A stretch of DNA of 64,000 nucleotides from Micromonospora sp. WMMD1155 (GTDB taxonomy: Bacteria > Actinomycetota > Actinomycetes > Mycobacteriales > Micromonosporaceae): NCBI RefSeq assembly GCF_029581275.1, contig NZ_CP120742.1:2764501-2828500 (forward strand), read 5' to 3'. Made by a program: the position numbers and the translations under genes. Positions within the stretch are counted from its first letter, which is position 1; every line of letters begins with the position of its first letter. This document shows, piece by piece, positions 14,724-22,652 of the stretch. The notes under the pieces were generated by a model that was not told the DNA's origin, made no database searches, and saw only the letters and a program-made list of their open reading frames with translations.

Positions 14724-16367
14724 TCACTGCATCCGGAGGGCTTCGGGGGTGTGCAGGCGGAGCATGGTGGCCGCGACGTCGGCGGGTGCCCGTCGGCGGG
14801 TCGCCATCGACACCGCGACCATCACCGTGAAGGCCAGCGGCACCGTCCAGGCGGCCGGTTGCGTGGTGAGCGTGGCCGGCCAGCCGGACAACGGCGGCCC
14901 GAGCACGGTGACCAGCACCGCCCCGATCGCCGCGCCGCCGCCGACCAGCACCCCGGCGGCGGCGCCCAGGTCGGTCAGGCCACGCCACCAGATGCCGAGC
15001 ACCAGCAGCGGGCAGAAGCTCGACGCGGCGACCGCGAAGGCCAACCCGACCACCTGTGACACGTCCATCCCGGAGACGTGCAACGCCAGCACCGTCGGCA
15101 CCGCTCCGGCGATCACCGTGGCCAGTCGGAAGCCGCGTACCGAGCCTCGGCCGAGCACGTCCGTCGAGATCACCCCGGCGACGCTGGTCAGCAGCCCGGA
15201 CGAGGTGGAGAGGAACGCCGCGAACGCGCCCGCCGCGACGAGCGCGGCGAGCAGCCGGCCGACCGTCCCGTCACCGAGGGTCGCGCCGGGTAGCAACACC
15301 ACCACCGCATCGGTCTGCCCGCTGACCAGCAGTTGCGGCGTGTAGATCCGGCCGAGCACGCCGTACAGGGTGGGCAACAGGTAGAAGGCGCCGACCAGGG
15401 CCAGCACGACCAGGGTGGTCCGGCGTGCCGCCGCGCCGTCCGGGTTCGTGTAGAAGCGGACCAGCACGTGCGGCAGGCCCATGGTGCCCAGGAAGGTGGC
15501 GAGGATCAGCGAGTACGTGGCGAAGAGCCCTCGGTCGTCGTCCCCCGCCGCGCTGGGCAGCAACCAGTCGCTCGCCTCGGTGGCCACCCCGGACACCTCC
15601 GGCACCCTGTCGCCCGCCGCGAAGGTCAGCTCGTCGCCGGGGCGTACCTCCCGGATGTCGCCGTCGGCCAGGGTGAGTGTCGCGCGGTGCTCGACCACGA
15701 CGGTGGTCGCGGTGCGGAACGTCGGCCCGTCGGGCGGAGTCACCGCCGGGCGGCCGTCGGCCTGCCACTGCAGAGCCAGGAAGATCACGGGTACGGCGAG
15801 CGCGGTCAGCTTCAGCCAGTACTGGAACGCCTGCACGAAGGTGATCGCCCGCATGCCGCCCAGCGCCACGTTCGCGGTGACGACGGCCGCCACCAGCAGG
15901 GCACCGAGAGGGTACGGCGAGCCGGCCACCGTGGCCAGGGTCAGCCCGGCGCCCTGGAGTTGCGGCACCAGGTACAGCCAGCCGATGAAGATCACGAAGG
16001 CGGTGGCCAGGATCCGTAGCCGACGCGACCCCAGCCGTAGCTCGCAGAAGTCGGGCAGGGTGAACGCGCCGGACCGGCGCAGCGGTGCCGCCACGAAGAG
16101 CAGCAGGGCCAGGTATCCGGCGGCGAACCCGACCGGGTACCAGAGCACGTCCACGCCGTACTTGAGGACCAGCCCGGCGATGCCGAGGAAGCTCGCCGCC
16201 GACAGGTACTCCCCGCCGATCGCGGCGGCGTTCCAGGTCGGGCTGATCGCCCGCGAGGCGACCAGGAAGTCGGACGTGGTCCGGGCCAACCGCAGCCCGT
16301 AGAAGCCGATCCCGACGGTGACCAGGGTGACCGCCACGATGGCCGGCACCACGAAACCGTTGCCCAC
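14724..16367 (-). CDS. Solute:sodium symporter (second ActP/MctC-like copy)
   Basis: Seen: 547 residues, about 13 hydrophobic helices. Family landmarks: TTSDFLVASRAISPTWNAAA, GEYLSAASFLGIAG, GTMGLPHVLVRFYTNPDG. A soluble insertion of about 70 residues (about 200-275; TTVVVEHRATLTLADGDIRE) separates two membrane segments and is absent from the copy at 2931-4622. Known: the family takes up acetate, pyruvate and related acids. It lies one base downstream of a DUF485-like partner gene (16369-16782). The insertion marks the MctC-like branch, but substrate is not proven. Confidence 0.9.
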   Translation of the reverse strand: MGNGFVVPAIVAVTLVTVGIGFYGLRLARTTSDFLVASRAISPTWNAAAIGGEYLSAASFLGIAGLVLKYGVDVLWYPVGFAAGYLALLLFVAAPLRRSGAFTLPDFCELRLGSRRLRILATAFVIFIGWLYLVPQLQGAGLTLATVAGSPYPLGALLVAAVVTANVALGGMRAITFVQAFQYWLKLTALAVPVIFLALQWQADGRPAVTPPDGPTFRTATTVVVEHRATLTLADGDIREVRPGDELTFAAGDRVPEVSGVATEASDWLLPSAAGDDDRGLFATYSLILATFLGTMGLPHVLVRFYTNPDGAAARRTTLVVLALVGAFYLLPTLYGVLGRIYTPQLLVSGQTDAVVVLLPGATLGDGTVGRLLAALVAAGAFAAFLSTSSGLLTSVAGVISTDVLGRGSVRGFRLATVIAGAVPTVLALHVSGMDVSQVVGLAFAVAASSFCPLLVLGIWWRGLTDLGAAAGVLVGGGAAIGAVLVTVLGPPLSGWPATLTTQPAAWTVPLAFTVMVAVSMATRRRAPADVAATMLRLHTPEALRMQ

Positions 16368-16368
16368 C

Positions 16369-16782
16369 TCAGTGCTCCGGCCGCTGCACCAGGTCGGTGA
16401 AGTCCTGCTCGTTGCGTTCGGCCAGCCGCACGTACGCCCAGCCCACCCCGATCAGGAACGGGAAGGAGGCCACACCGAGCAGCAGCCACGGCAGGTTGAC
16501 GCCGGCGACCGTGGTCCGGCCGAGCGTGGGCGCGATGGCGAACAACCACGGCAGTCCACCCAGCCCGATGGCCACCACCAGCGAGAGTCGCAGCGCCAGG
16601 GCGAGTTGAGCCCGGACCAGGCCGCGAACCAGCGCCTCACCGACCTGGGTTTGCTGGGCCAACTCGGCGCGGGTCCGCTCGGCGCGGGTGTCCTGCCGGT
16701 TGATCTCGGCCAGCACGATCCGGGCCCGCCGGGGCGGGGGTGCCGCACCGCCCGACCCCACGTCAGGGAGTTGCTTGGCCAC
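16369..16782 (-). CDS. Small membrane partner of symporter (DUF485-like)
   Basis: Seen: 137 residues from ATG 16782. A hydrophilic, charged N-terminal helix (about 20-58; RARIVLAEINRQDTRAERTR) is followed by two transmembrane helices (about 60-85 and 92-115) and a short acidic tail. Size, membrane pattern and position one base upstream of the symporter gene match the DUF485/YjcH role, although similarity to the copy at 4600-4965 is low. It is probably an accessory subunit. Confidence 0.75.
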   Translation of the reverse strand: MAKQLPDVGSGGAAPPPRRARIVLAEINRQDTRAERTRAELAQQTQVGEALVRGLVRAQLALALRLSLVVAIGLGGLPWLFAIAPTLGRTTVAGVNLPWLLLGVASFPFLIGVGWAYVRLAERNEQDFTDLVQRPEH

Positions 16783-16858
16783 CCCGGCAGTCTGGCCCGC
16801 CGGGGTGGATTGTCAAGCGCAGGCACCCGACAGCATGGCGCGCGTTGCCGGCAGCCGC

Positions 16859-16898
16859 TGTGGATAACTTGTGGAGAATCGTTCACCCCTGTGGATAA
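16859..16898 (+). other. Cluster of DnaA-box-like sequences
   Basis: TGTGGATAA, the complement of the consensus TTATCCACA, occurs exactly at 16859-16867 and again at 16890-16898. A one-mismatch copy, TGTGGAGAA, lies at 16870-16878. All three are in the same orientation within 40 bases, in the 214-base gap between a symporter operon and the Uma2 gene. No dnaA, dnaN or gyrB gene is near, so this is not the chromosomal origin. A regulatory or DnaA-titrating role is possible. Confidence 0.45.
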
Positions 16899-16996
16899 CT
16901 CGCCGACGACGCAAGCTGGCCTGTGTGAACGCCCGAGGCTCGTTGTGGACGACGGTCCGAGCTGTCAGGGTGGTCCGGTAGAGAGGAGGTGTGACG

Positions 16997-17548
16997 GTGA
17001 CCAACCCTGCCCGGCCCGGCTGGGGCGACGCCTGGACGGTGGACGACCTCCGGGGCCTCCCCGAGGACGACCAGGTCTACGAGATCTTCGACGGGAGCCT
17101 GCTCGTGTCCCCCCACGCGGATGTCTTCCACGGCGCGGTCGCCAACCGCCTCCGCCGGCTCCTCGATCGGCAGGCCCCCACCGGTGTGCTCGTCGGCCAG
17201 GGCATCGGGGTGAGCGCGAGACGCTCCTCGTACTTCGTGCCGGATCTCTTCGTCGCACGCGAGAGCGCACTGTCCAGCGGCGGTGCCGCGCTCGACCCGG
17301 CCGACGTGCTCCTCGTCGTCGAGGTGATCTCACCGAGTAACGCCGGCCGCGACCTGGTGCTCAAACGTCATGAGTACTCGGCCGCCGGCATTCCGCTCTA
17401 CTGGCTGGTGGAGCCTCGCAAGCAAACCCTCACCGTGCTGGTCAACGGTGCGGGCGGTTACCGTGAGCAGGCAACTCCGCCGGTCGGTGAGGTCTACCGC
17501 ACCGAGCAGCCGTTCCCCCTCGCCCTGCCGCTGGCCGACATCTTCTGA
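16997..17548 (+). CDS. Uma2 family (PD-(D/E)XK) putative endonuclease
   Basis: Seen: 183 residues from GTG 16997, chosen because GAGGAGG lies seven bases upstream; GTG 16991 is too close to that site. Core motif: a strand ending VPDLFV, then LLVVEVISPSNAGRDLVLK, giving the D-ExI-K arrangement of the PD-(D/E)XK fold, followed by KRHEYSAAGIPLYWLVEP. Known: Uma2/DUF820 proteins are abundant in cyanobacteria and actinobacteria, often in multiple copies and linked to mobile DNA; the substrate is not established. It stands alone here with its own terminator (17595-17623). Confidence 0.88.
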   Translation: MTNPARPGWGDAWTVDDLRGLPEDDQVYEIFDGSLLVSPHADVFHGAVANRLRRLLDRQAPTGVLVGQGIGVSARRSSYFVPDLFVARESALSSGGAALDPADVLLVVEVISPSNAGRDLVLKRHEYSAAGIPLYWLVEPRKQTLTVLVNGAGGYREQATPPVGEVYRTEQPFPLALPLADIF

Positions 17549-17594
17549 CCGTCACCCCTCGGCGCACGAGCGGAAGGTTCCTCGGACACGAAAC

Positions 17595-17623
17595 GGGGCC
17601 GGTGGCACACCGCCACCGGCCCC
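17595..17623. terminator. 12-bp perfect hairpin between convergent genes
   Basis: GGGGCCGGTGGC (17595-17606) pairs perfectly with 17612-17623 around a five-base loop. It sits between the stop of the Uma2 gene and the end of the convergent secreted-protein gene, so it can serve both. Confidence 0.85.
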
Positions 17624-17636
17624 GCCACGTGAGACG

Positions 17637-19709
17637 TCAGCCGGTCGCGAGGACCAGACCGACGGACATGCTGCCGCTGGCCGGGACGGTGAACCGCTCC
17701 AGCTTGCGGGTGCCGTCCGGTTGGGTGACCAGGTAGCGGCCGTCGAAGTACTCGTCGCCGAGCGACACGTTGTAGGTGAAGAAGATCCGCTGCGGGCCCT
17801 TGAGGTGCATGCTGAACTGCCCCTCGCTGATCCAGCCACTGCCCGCGATGTCACCGGTGTCGACGCTGCGGGCGATGACGAACCCACTGTCGAACGCCGT
17901 GCCGTCCGGTGTGCGGAAGGTGCCGGTCAGCTCGGTGCCCTGGTCGAGTTGGGCGTTGTAGGTCGCTGTCGCACCGGCGGTCACCGTCACCGGAGCGGCG
18001 GTGTACCGGCTGGTCTTGTCGCCGGACCACTCGCTGGCGTACTGATAGCCGCCGACCACCACCGGCCAGGCGTACGGGCCCACCCCTTTGAGGGTGTAAA
18101 CGCCGTTCTCGTCAGTGGTGGCGTCCTCGGCACCGACCCCGGGGTGGGCGGTCAGGATCGACACACCGACGTTCGGCATCGGCTGCCCCGACGGGTCGGT
18201 GATCGTGCCGGTGATCGTGCCGGCCCGATCCAACTTCACCTGCGGCGCGGTGGCGACCTGACCAGCGGTCGCCGTGACGACTGCGGCCTCCCGCTCGTCG
18301 CCACTGCCACCGTCGGCACCCACCCACTGGCGGCCGTGGGTGTCGTTGCGCGGCACCGCGAGGAGCTTGTAGTCGCCGGCGGTGAGCGGCCCGACCTGGA
18401 TCCGGCCGTAGTGGTCGCTGCAGTCGCCGTAGCCGTCGCGGAGCGAAGCCTGCTTGGGCAGGAACGCATCCAGGCAGATGTTCGGCACGGGCGACCCGCT
18501 CTGCCGGTCGACGATGGTGGCGCTGATGACCGCGGCGGGCTTCAGCTTCACTGTGAGCTTGGTGTCGCTGTTCGCCTTGACCCGCACCCCGGTCACCTCG
18601 CGGTTGAAGTGAAGCTCGTCCGGTGCGTCCACGTAGATGGTGTGGCGGCCCTGCGGCAGGTCGGTGACGGTCGCGGTGCCGGTGCCGTTGCTGCAGACCG
18701 ACTGGGCGCAGAAGTCGGCGATCGGGGCGCCGGTGACCGAGTCGACGGCGGACACGGTGACCGTGCCGGTGCCGAGCAGGCTGTCCCTGATGGACGTCGT
18801 CTGCCCGCCCCGGACCTCGACGACGTCGGCCTCCTCGCGGGTCAGCTTGCCGCGGTAGTACTGCTGCCGTTCGCCGGCGCTCAGGCCGACCTTGTACGCA
18901 CCCTGAAGGACCTGGACGGAGAACTCACCGTTCGCGTCGGTCTGCGCCCACGCTCCGCCGTAGGAGTCGGCGGCGCTGACGTCGACCGAGGCGTCGGTGA
19001 GCGGCGCGCCGGCGGCGGTGGTGAACCGCCCGGCCAGCACACCCGTCGGCAGGACGGTGTCGTTGACAGCGGTCGTCTCGTCCGCCTTCACCTGGAAGAC
19101 GTCGGCGCTCTCCTCGTCCAGCTTCCCGGGCACGTACTGCTCCTGGTAGGAGCCCTCGATCGGCCGCATGCTCACGACGTAGCCACCGGGTTTGACGGCG
19201 ATCGTGAACCGGCCCTGGTCGTCGGTGCGGCCCCAGGCCCGGGCACCCGTGTCGACCTCGCGGGCGTCCACGCTGAGGTCCACGACCGGGTCCCCGGCGG
19301 TGTCGACGAGGCGACCGGCGATGGTGCCGATCTCGAAGAGCTGCTCGTCGACCCGGGTGGTGCCGCCCTCGGTGACGGTCACCGGGTCCGCGTCGAAGGG
19401 GCTGACCTTCTGGTGGTGGTACTGCTCGGGCCGATCCCACGAGAAGTAGCCGACCAGGTAGGAGCCGGCCCGCAGCCCGCCGAGGCTGTAGTTGCCGTCG
19501 GAGTCCGTGTCGGTGGAGCTGACGTACGCGTAGCTGTCGCTCCGGTAGAGCTGCACCTGGACCGCTGCGGCGGGGGTGCCGGTGTTGGTGGTGACTCGTC
19601 CACTGACGACGCCCGTTGGCGCGGCCTGAGCCGGAGTGGCCCCGGGCAGCACGAGTGCCGCCACGACGGCACCGGCCAGCAGGCCGCGGCGGCCTGGGAT
19701 TAGCTGCAT
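17637..19709 (-). CDS. Secreted protein with multiple carboxypeptidase-regulatory-like repeats
   Basis: Seen: 690 residues from ATG 19709. A signal peptide (RRGLLAGAVVAALVLPGATP, cleavage near AQAA-PT at about 29-30) is followed by about six beta-sandwich repeats. Each starts with a phrase such as GVVSGRVTTNTGTP, GTIAGRLVDTAGDP, GVLAGRFTTAAGAP or GTITGTITDPSGQP and continues to a DGNYSLGGLRAG-type turn. These are CarboxypepD_reg/Cna-B-like domains. Known: such modules act as rigid extracellular spacers or adhesive stalks. No catalytic domain, sortase signal or C-terminal membrane helix is seen, so it is probably released or wall-associated. Ligand unknown. Confidence 0.85.
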   Translation of the reverse strand: MQLIPGRRGLLAGAVVAALVLPGATPAQAAPTGVVSGRVTTNTGTPAAAVQVQLYRSDSYAYVSSTDTDSDGNYSLGGLRAGSYLVGYFSWDRPEQYHHQKVSPFDADPVTVTEGGTTRVDEQLFEIGTIAGRLVDTAGDPVVDLSVDAREVDTGARAWGRTDDQGRFTIAVKPGGYVVSMRPIEGSYQEQYVPGKLDEESADVFQVKADETTAVNDTVLPTGVLAGRFTTAAGAPLTDASVDVSAADSYGGAWAQTDANGEFSVQVLQGAYKVGLSAGERQQYYRGKLTREEADVVEVRGGQTTSIRDSLLGTGTVTVSAVDSVTGAPIADFCAQSVCSNGTGTATVTDLPQGRHTIYVDAPDELHFNREVTGVRVKANSDTKLTVKLKPAAVISATIVDRQSGSPVPNICLDAFLPKQASLRDGYGDCSDHYGRIQVGPLTAGDYKLLAVPRNDTHGRQWVGADGGSGDEREAAVVTATAGQVATAPQVKLDRAGTITGTITDPSGQPMPNVGVSILTAHPGVGAEDATTDENGVYTLKGVGPYAWPVVVGGYQYASEWSGDKTSRYTAAPVTVTAGATATYNAQLDQGTELTGTFRTPDGTAFDSGFVIARSVDTGDIAGSGWISEGQFSMHLKGPQRIFFTYNVSLGDEYFDGRYLVTQPDGTRKLERFTVPASGSMSVGLVLATG

Positions 19710-19824
19710 CGATGTCCCAACGTGATGGTGGTGGGGCGACCGAGCAGACTCCGCCTGCCCCGATCCGGGCGCCCCGTACGCGAATCGGTGTCAGGAGAAT
19801 AGGTCACGGGTGATGACGGCGGGG

Positions 19825-19856
19825 TGCCCGGTCGGTCGGATCCGCACGACCGGGCA
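19825..19856. terminator. 10-bp perfect hairpin downstream of DUF5701 gene
   Basis: TGCCCGGTCG (19825-19834) pairs with CGACCGGGCA (19847-19856) around a 12-base loop, starting 18 bases past the stop of the minus-strand DUF5701 gene. It probably ends that transcript. Confidence 0.65.
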
Positions 19857-19873
19857 TTTCCCCTCGTAGATGC

Positions 19874-20536
19874 TCAGTCCAGGCCGACGCGCTCCGGACG
19901 GGCCGAGGCGGAGCCGAGCCAGGTGTGCGGGTTGCCGTACCAGCACCAGCCCAGCTTCGGTGCTCCCTGGCTGATCCAGAGCGCCGGCACCCGCTTGTCA
20001 CCGCACCGGGACCCGACGAGCGAGAAGCACCTGTTGCTGGCCAGCGCCGCCGGGTGCAGCGTGACGAAGGCCAGCCCTTCGTCGATGGTGAGCGGCAGCC
20101 GACCCTGGGCGGTGATCTGCTCCATGGCGGTGGCCGGGGCCAGGTTGCGGAACTCCTCGCCCCGGTCGACGTCGAAGAGCAGGTACGCGGGCCCGGCCGG
20201 CACCTCCAACTCCTTGATCGGGTCGAAGCGCGGCAGGTCGTCCTCGGCGTAGTTGCGGTCGACGACACCGGGCTTGCGCTTGCCGGCCAGCGTGGCGAGC
20301 CCCAGGCGTTCCGGTACTCCGACCAGGTCCCGGGTGATGACCAGCAGGAAGGGCACTCGCGCGTCGGTGGGGGCGGGCAGCCCGGCGGTGCCGTCGGCCG
20401 CCCTGGCCCGCAGTGGCGCGACCAGGTCCCGGAAGGCGGTCTCGGACAGCCCGGCCAGGGCCGGGTAGCCCAGTCGCACCAGGTGGTCGACTTGGCGATC
20501 GAACTCGGTCTCGGCGTCGAACGGGGTCACGGTCAC
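19874..20536 (-). CDS. DUF5701 family protein
   Basis: Seen: 220 residues from GTG 20536, preceded by GGGAGG six bases upstream; the TTG at 20572 has no such site. Recognisable pattern: EFDRQVDHLVRLGYPALAGL at the N-terminus, FLLVITRDLVGVPERLG in the middle, then PAYLLFDVDRGEEFRNLAP and TIDEGLAFVTLHPAAL, and a C-terminal CFSLVGSRCGDKRVPALWIS. Known: the family is widespread in actinobacteria and has no assigned function. It is soluble with no signal peptide. The stretch VPALWISQGAPKLGWCWYG near the end looks like a conserved surface. Confidence 0.8.
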   Translation of the reverse strand: MTVTPFDAETEFDRQVDHLVRLGYPALAGLSETAFRDLVAPLRARAADGTAGLPAPTDARVPFLLVITRDLVGVPERLGLATLAGKRKPGVVDRNYAEDDLPRFDPIKELEVPAGPAYLLFDVDRGEEFRNLAPATAMEQITAQGRLPLTIDEGLAFVTLHPAALASNRCFSLVGSRCGDKRVPALWISQGAPKLGWCWYGNPHTWLGSASARPERVGLD

Positions 20537-20601
20537 GGCGGCCTCCCGGAAGTCGTACGGACTAGCGTACAACGTACGGTAGGCGTCTTTGCATTCCCGA
20601 T

Positions 20602-21390
20602 TCAGCGATTCCAGTCCTGCTTCGCGGCCCTGACCAGCTTGTCCTTCAGCTCCCGGGTATGCCGACGGCTCACCGGCAGCTCGGTCGAGTCGATCACCAC
20701 GACATAGCCGGAGTTGACCAACCGCAGCTCCGCGATCAACTTCAACTGCACGAGGTACGACCGGTGCACCCGGACGAAACCTGCATCGGCCCAGCGCTCC
20801 GCCAACGTGGCGAGCGAGACCCGCACCAGGTGCGACCCGTCCGCGGTGTGCAACCGGGCGTAGTCCCCCTGCGCCTCCACCCAGCGCACCGCCGAACGCG
20901 GCAGCATCCGCGTGGTGCCGGCCAACTCGATCGGGATCGTCGGGTCCTCCTCGGCGCGGGCCAGCGCCGCCGGGTGCGACGGCACCACCCGCGACCCGAT
21001 CACCCGACGCAGGGACTCGGCCAACCGATCCGCGCGAACCGGCTTCCGCACGTAGTCGGTGGCACCCAGGTCGAAGGCGTCCACCGCACCGTCGTCGTAC
21101 GCGGTGACGAACACGATCGCCGGCGGCCGGGCGAAGCGGCGCAGCACCCGGGCCAGCTCCATCCCGTCCAGCCCTGGCATCCGGATGTCCAGGAAGACCA
21201 CGTCGACGTCACCGTCCCGCAGCAGCCGCAGCGCCTCGGTCGCGTCACCGGCGGTGAGCAGCCGGGCCACGCGGGGGTCGGCCCGAAGGTGGTACGCCAA
21301 TTCGTCGAGCGCGGGCGGCTCGTCGTCCACCGCCAGCACCCGGAGGAAGCCGGACGTGTTCACCGCGGCCGTCCCGGTCCGCTCGCTCAC
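20602..21390 (-). CDS. LytTR-family response regulator
   Basis: Seen: 262 residues from GTG 21390, overlapping the histidine kinase stop by four bases (GTGA). Receiver domain (about 16-135): acidic pair VDDE, phospho-acceptor Asp68 in VVFLDIRMPG, Thr in FVTAYDDGA and Lys in YVRKPV. The C-terminal LytTR DNA-binding domain (about 160-260) has VRWVEAQGDYARLHTADG, RVHRSYLVQL and LPVSRRHTRELKDKL. Known: LytTR regulators bind direct repeats and control wall, autolysin or transport genes. Partner kinase is the next gene upstream. Targets not evident; the sugar transferase gene lies upstream of the pair. Confidence 0.95.
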   Translation of the reverse strand: MSERTGTAAVNTSGFLRVLAVDDEPPALDELAYHLRADPRVARLLTAGDATEALRLLRDGDVDVVFLDIRMPGLDGMELARVLRRFARPPAIVFVTAYDDGAVDAFDLGATDYVRKPVRADRLAESLRRVIGSRVVPSHPAALARAEEDPTIPIELAGTTRMLPRSAVRWVEAQGDYARLHTADGSHLVRVSLATLAERWADAGFVRVHRSYLVQLKLIAELRLVNSGYVVVIDSTELPVSRRHTRELKDKLVRAAKQDWNR

Positions 21391-22613
21391 GACCCGGCCC
21401 GTACACCCGGGTGGAACTTCGGCACCCGCATGCTCACCTTCGTGCCCGAGCCCAGCCCGGTCTCCACGACCAGGCCGAACCGGTCGCCGAAGACCGACCG
21501 CAGCCGCTCGTCGACGTTGGAGAGGCCGACGTGCCGGCCCGTGTCGTCGCCCGGGTCGCCGGTGCCGCGGGCCAGCTCGGCGATGCCGGCGGTCAGCGTG
21601 GTCGGGTCCATTCCCACTCCGTCGTCCTCCACCGTGATGTGGCACTCGGCACCCGCGTCCCGGGCCTCGATGCTCACCATGCCCGTGCCCGGCTTGCGGG
21701 ACAACCCGTGGCGGACCGCGTTCTCCACCAGAGGTTGCAGGCACAGGAACGGCAGGGTCACCGGCAGCACCTCCGGGGCGATCTGCAACCGCACCTGCAA
21801 CCGGTCGCCGAACCGGGCCCGCTCGATGGTCAGGTAACGGTCGATGGAGCGCAACTCCTCGGCCAGGGTGGTGAACTCGCCGTGCGCCCGGAACGAGTAG
21901 CGGGTGAACTCGGCGAACTCCAGGATCAGCTCCCGCGCCCGCTCCGGGTCGGTGCGGACGAACGAGCCGATCGCGGTCAGCGCGTTGTAGATGAAGTGCG
22001 GGCTGATCTGCGCCCGCAACGCGCGGATCTCGGCGCGGGCCAGCCGTTCCCGGGACGAGTCCAGCTCCGCCAGGGCCAGCTGGTTGCCGGCCCAGTGCGC
22101 CGTCTCGAGAGTGGCCTGCACCAGCCCCGGTGGTGGTGGGCTGTCGGCGACGGCCACCAACGCGCCGACCACCCGACCGTCCGCCCCCCGCAACGGCGCG
22201 ACCATCGCCCCACGGATCGGGCAGTCCACCCGGTCGCAGTGCAACTCCTGCTCACCGAGCACCGTCGAGCGGCCGGTGTCGACCGTCCGCTGGGCCGCCG
22301 CGAGCAACTGCTCGCCGTGGTGCGTGCCGCGCCCGTCGAGGGCCAGCAGCCGGTCGGTGTCGGTGATCGCGAGCCCGACCGCGCCCACCAGGGCCCGCAG
22401 ATGACGTACGGCCTTCGCGGCGCCCGACTCGCTCAGCCCCGCCCGCAGCGGTTCGGCGGCCAGGCCGGCGGTGTGCAGCACCTCGTAGGTGGCCCGCTGG
22501 GTGGCGGTGGCGATCCCACGGCGGGCGCGCAACCGCAGCACCGCCAACAGGGCGGCGGTCAGCGCGGTGACGAGCGACACGACGCCGACCACGGCGGAGA
22601 GGTTGGCACCCAC
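21387..22613 (-). CDS. LytS-like sensor histidine kinase with GAF-like domain
   Basis: Seen: 408 residues. A single N-terminal hydrophobic helix (about 5-27) is followed by a GAF-like sensor region (about 45-175) and a His_kinase domain with H206 in RAQISPHFIYNALTAIGSFV. The HATPase has LQPLVENAVRHGL, a D-box in VEDDGVGMD and a G-box in HVGLSNVDERL. Known: this is the LytS/YehU-type kinase that pairs with LytTR regulators. The GAF-like region has a Cys pair (LHCDRVDCP) that might sense redox or bind a ligand; that is inference. It shares an operon with the regulator by a four-base overlap. Confidence 0.92.
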   Translation of the reverse strand: MGANLSAVVGVVSLVTALTAALLAVLRLRARRGIATATQRATYEVLHTAGLAAEPLRAGLSESGAAKAVRHLRALVGAVGLAITDTDRLLALDGRGTHHGEQLLAAAQRTVDTGRSTVLGEQELHCDRVDCPIRGAMVAPLRGADGRVVGALVAVADSPPPPGLVQATLETAHWAGNQLALAELDSSRERLARAEIRALRAQISPHFIYNALTAIGSFVRTDPERARELILEFAEFTRYSFRAHGEFTTLAEELRSIDRYLTIERARFGDRLQVRLQIAPEVLPVTLPFLCLQPLVENAVRHGLSRKPGTGMVSIEARDAGAECHITVEDDGVGMDPTTLTAGIAELARGTGDPGDDTGRHVGLSNVDERLRSVFGDRFGLVVETGLGSGTKVSMRVPKFHPGVRAGS

Positions 22614-22652
22614 GCAGCGATCCTTGCCCCTGCGAGCCGACCCGCCAACCCC

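Noticed and set aside
16783..16996. Chromosomal replication origin
   Set aside because: Only three DnaA-like boxes, no AT-rich unwinding region and none of dnaA, dnaN, recF or gyrB near.
17370..19703. Plus-strand open frame of 777 codons
   Set aside because: Antisense to the secreted repeat protein, whose signal peptide and repeats are convincing; the plus frame is an effect of high GC third positions.
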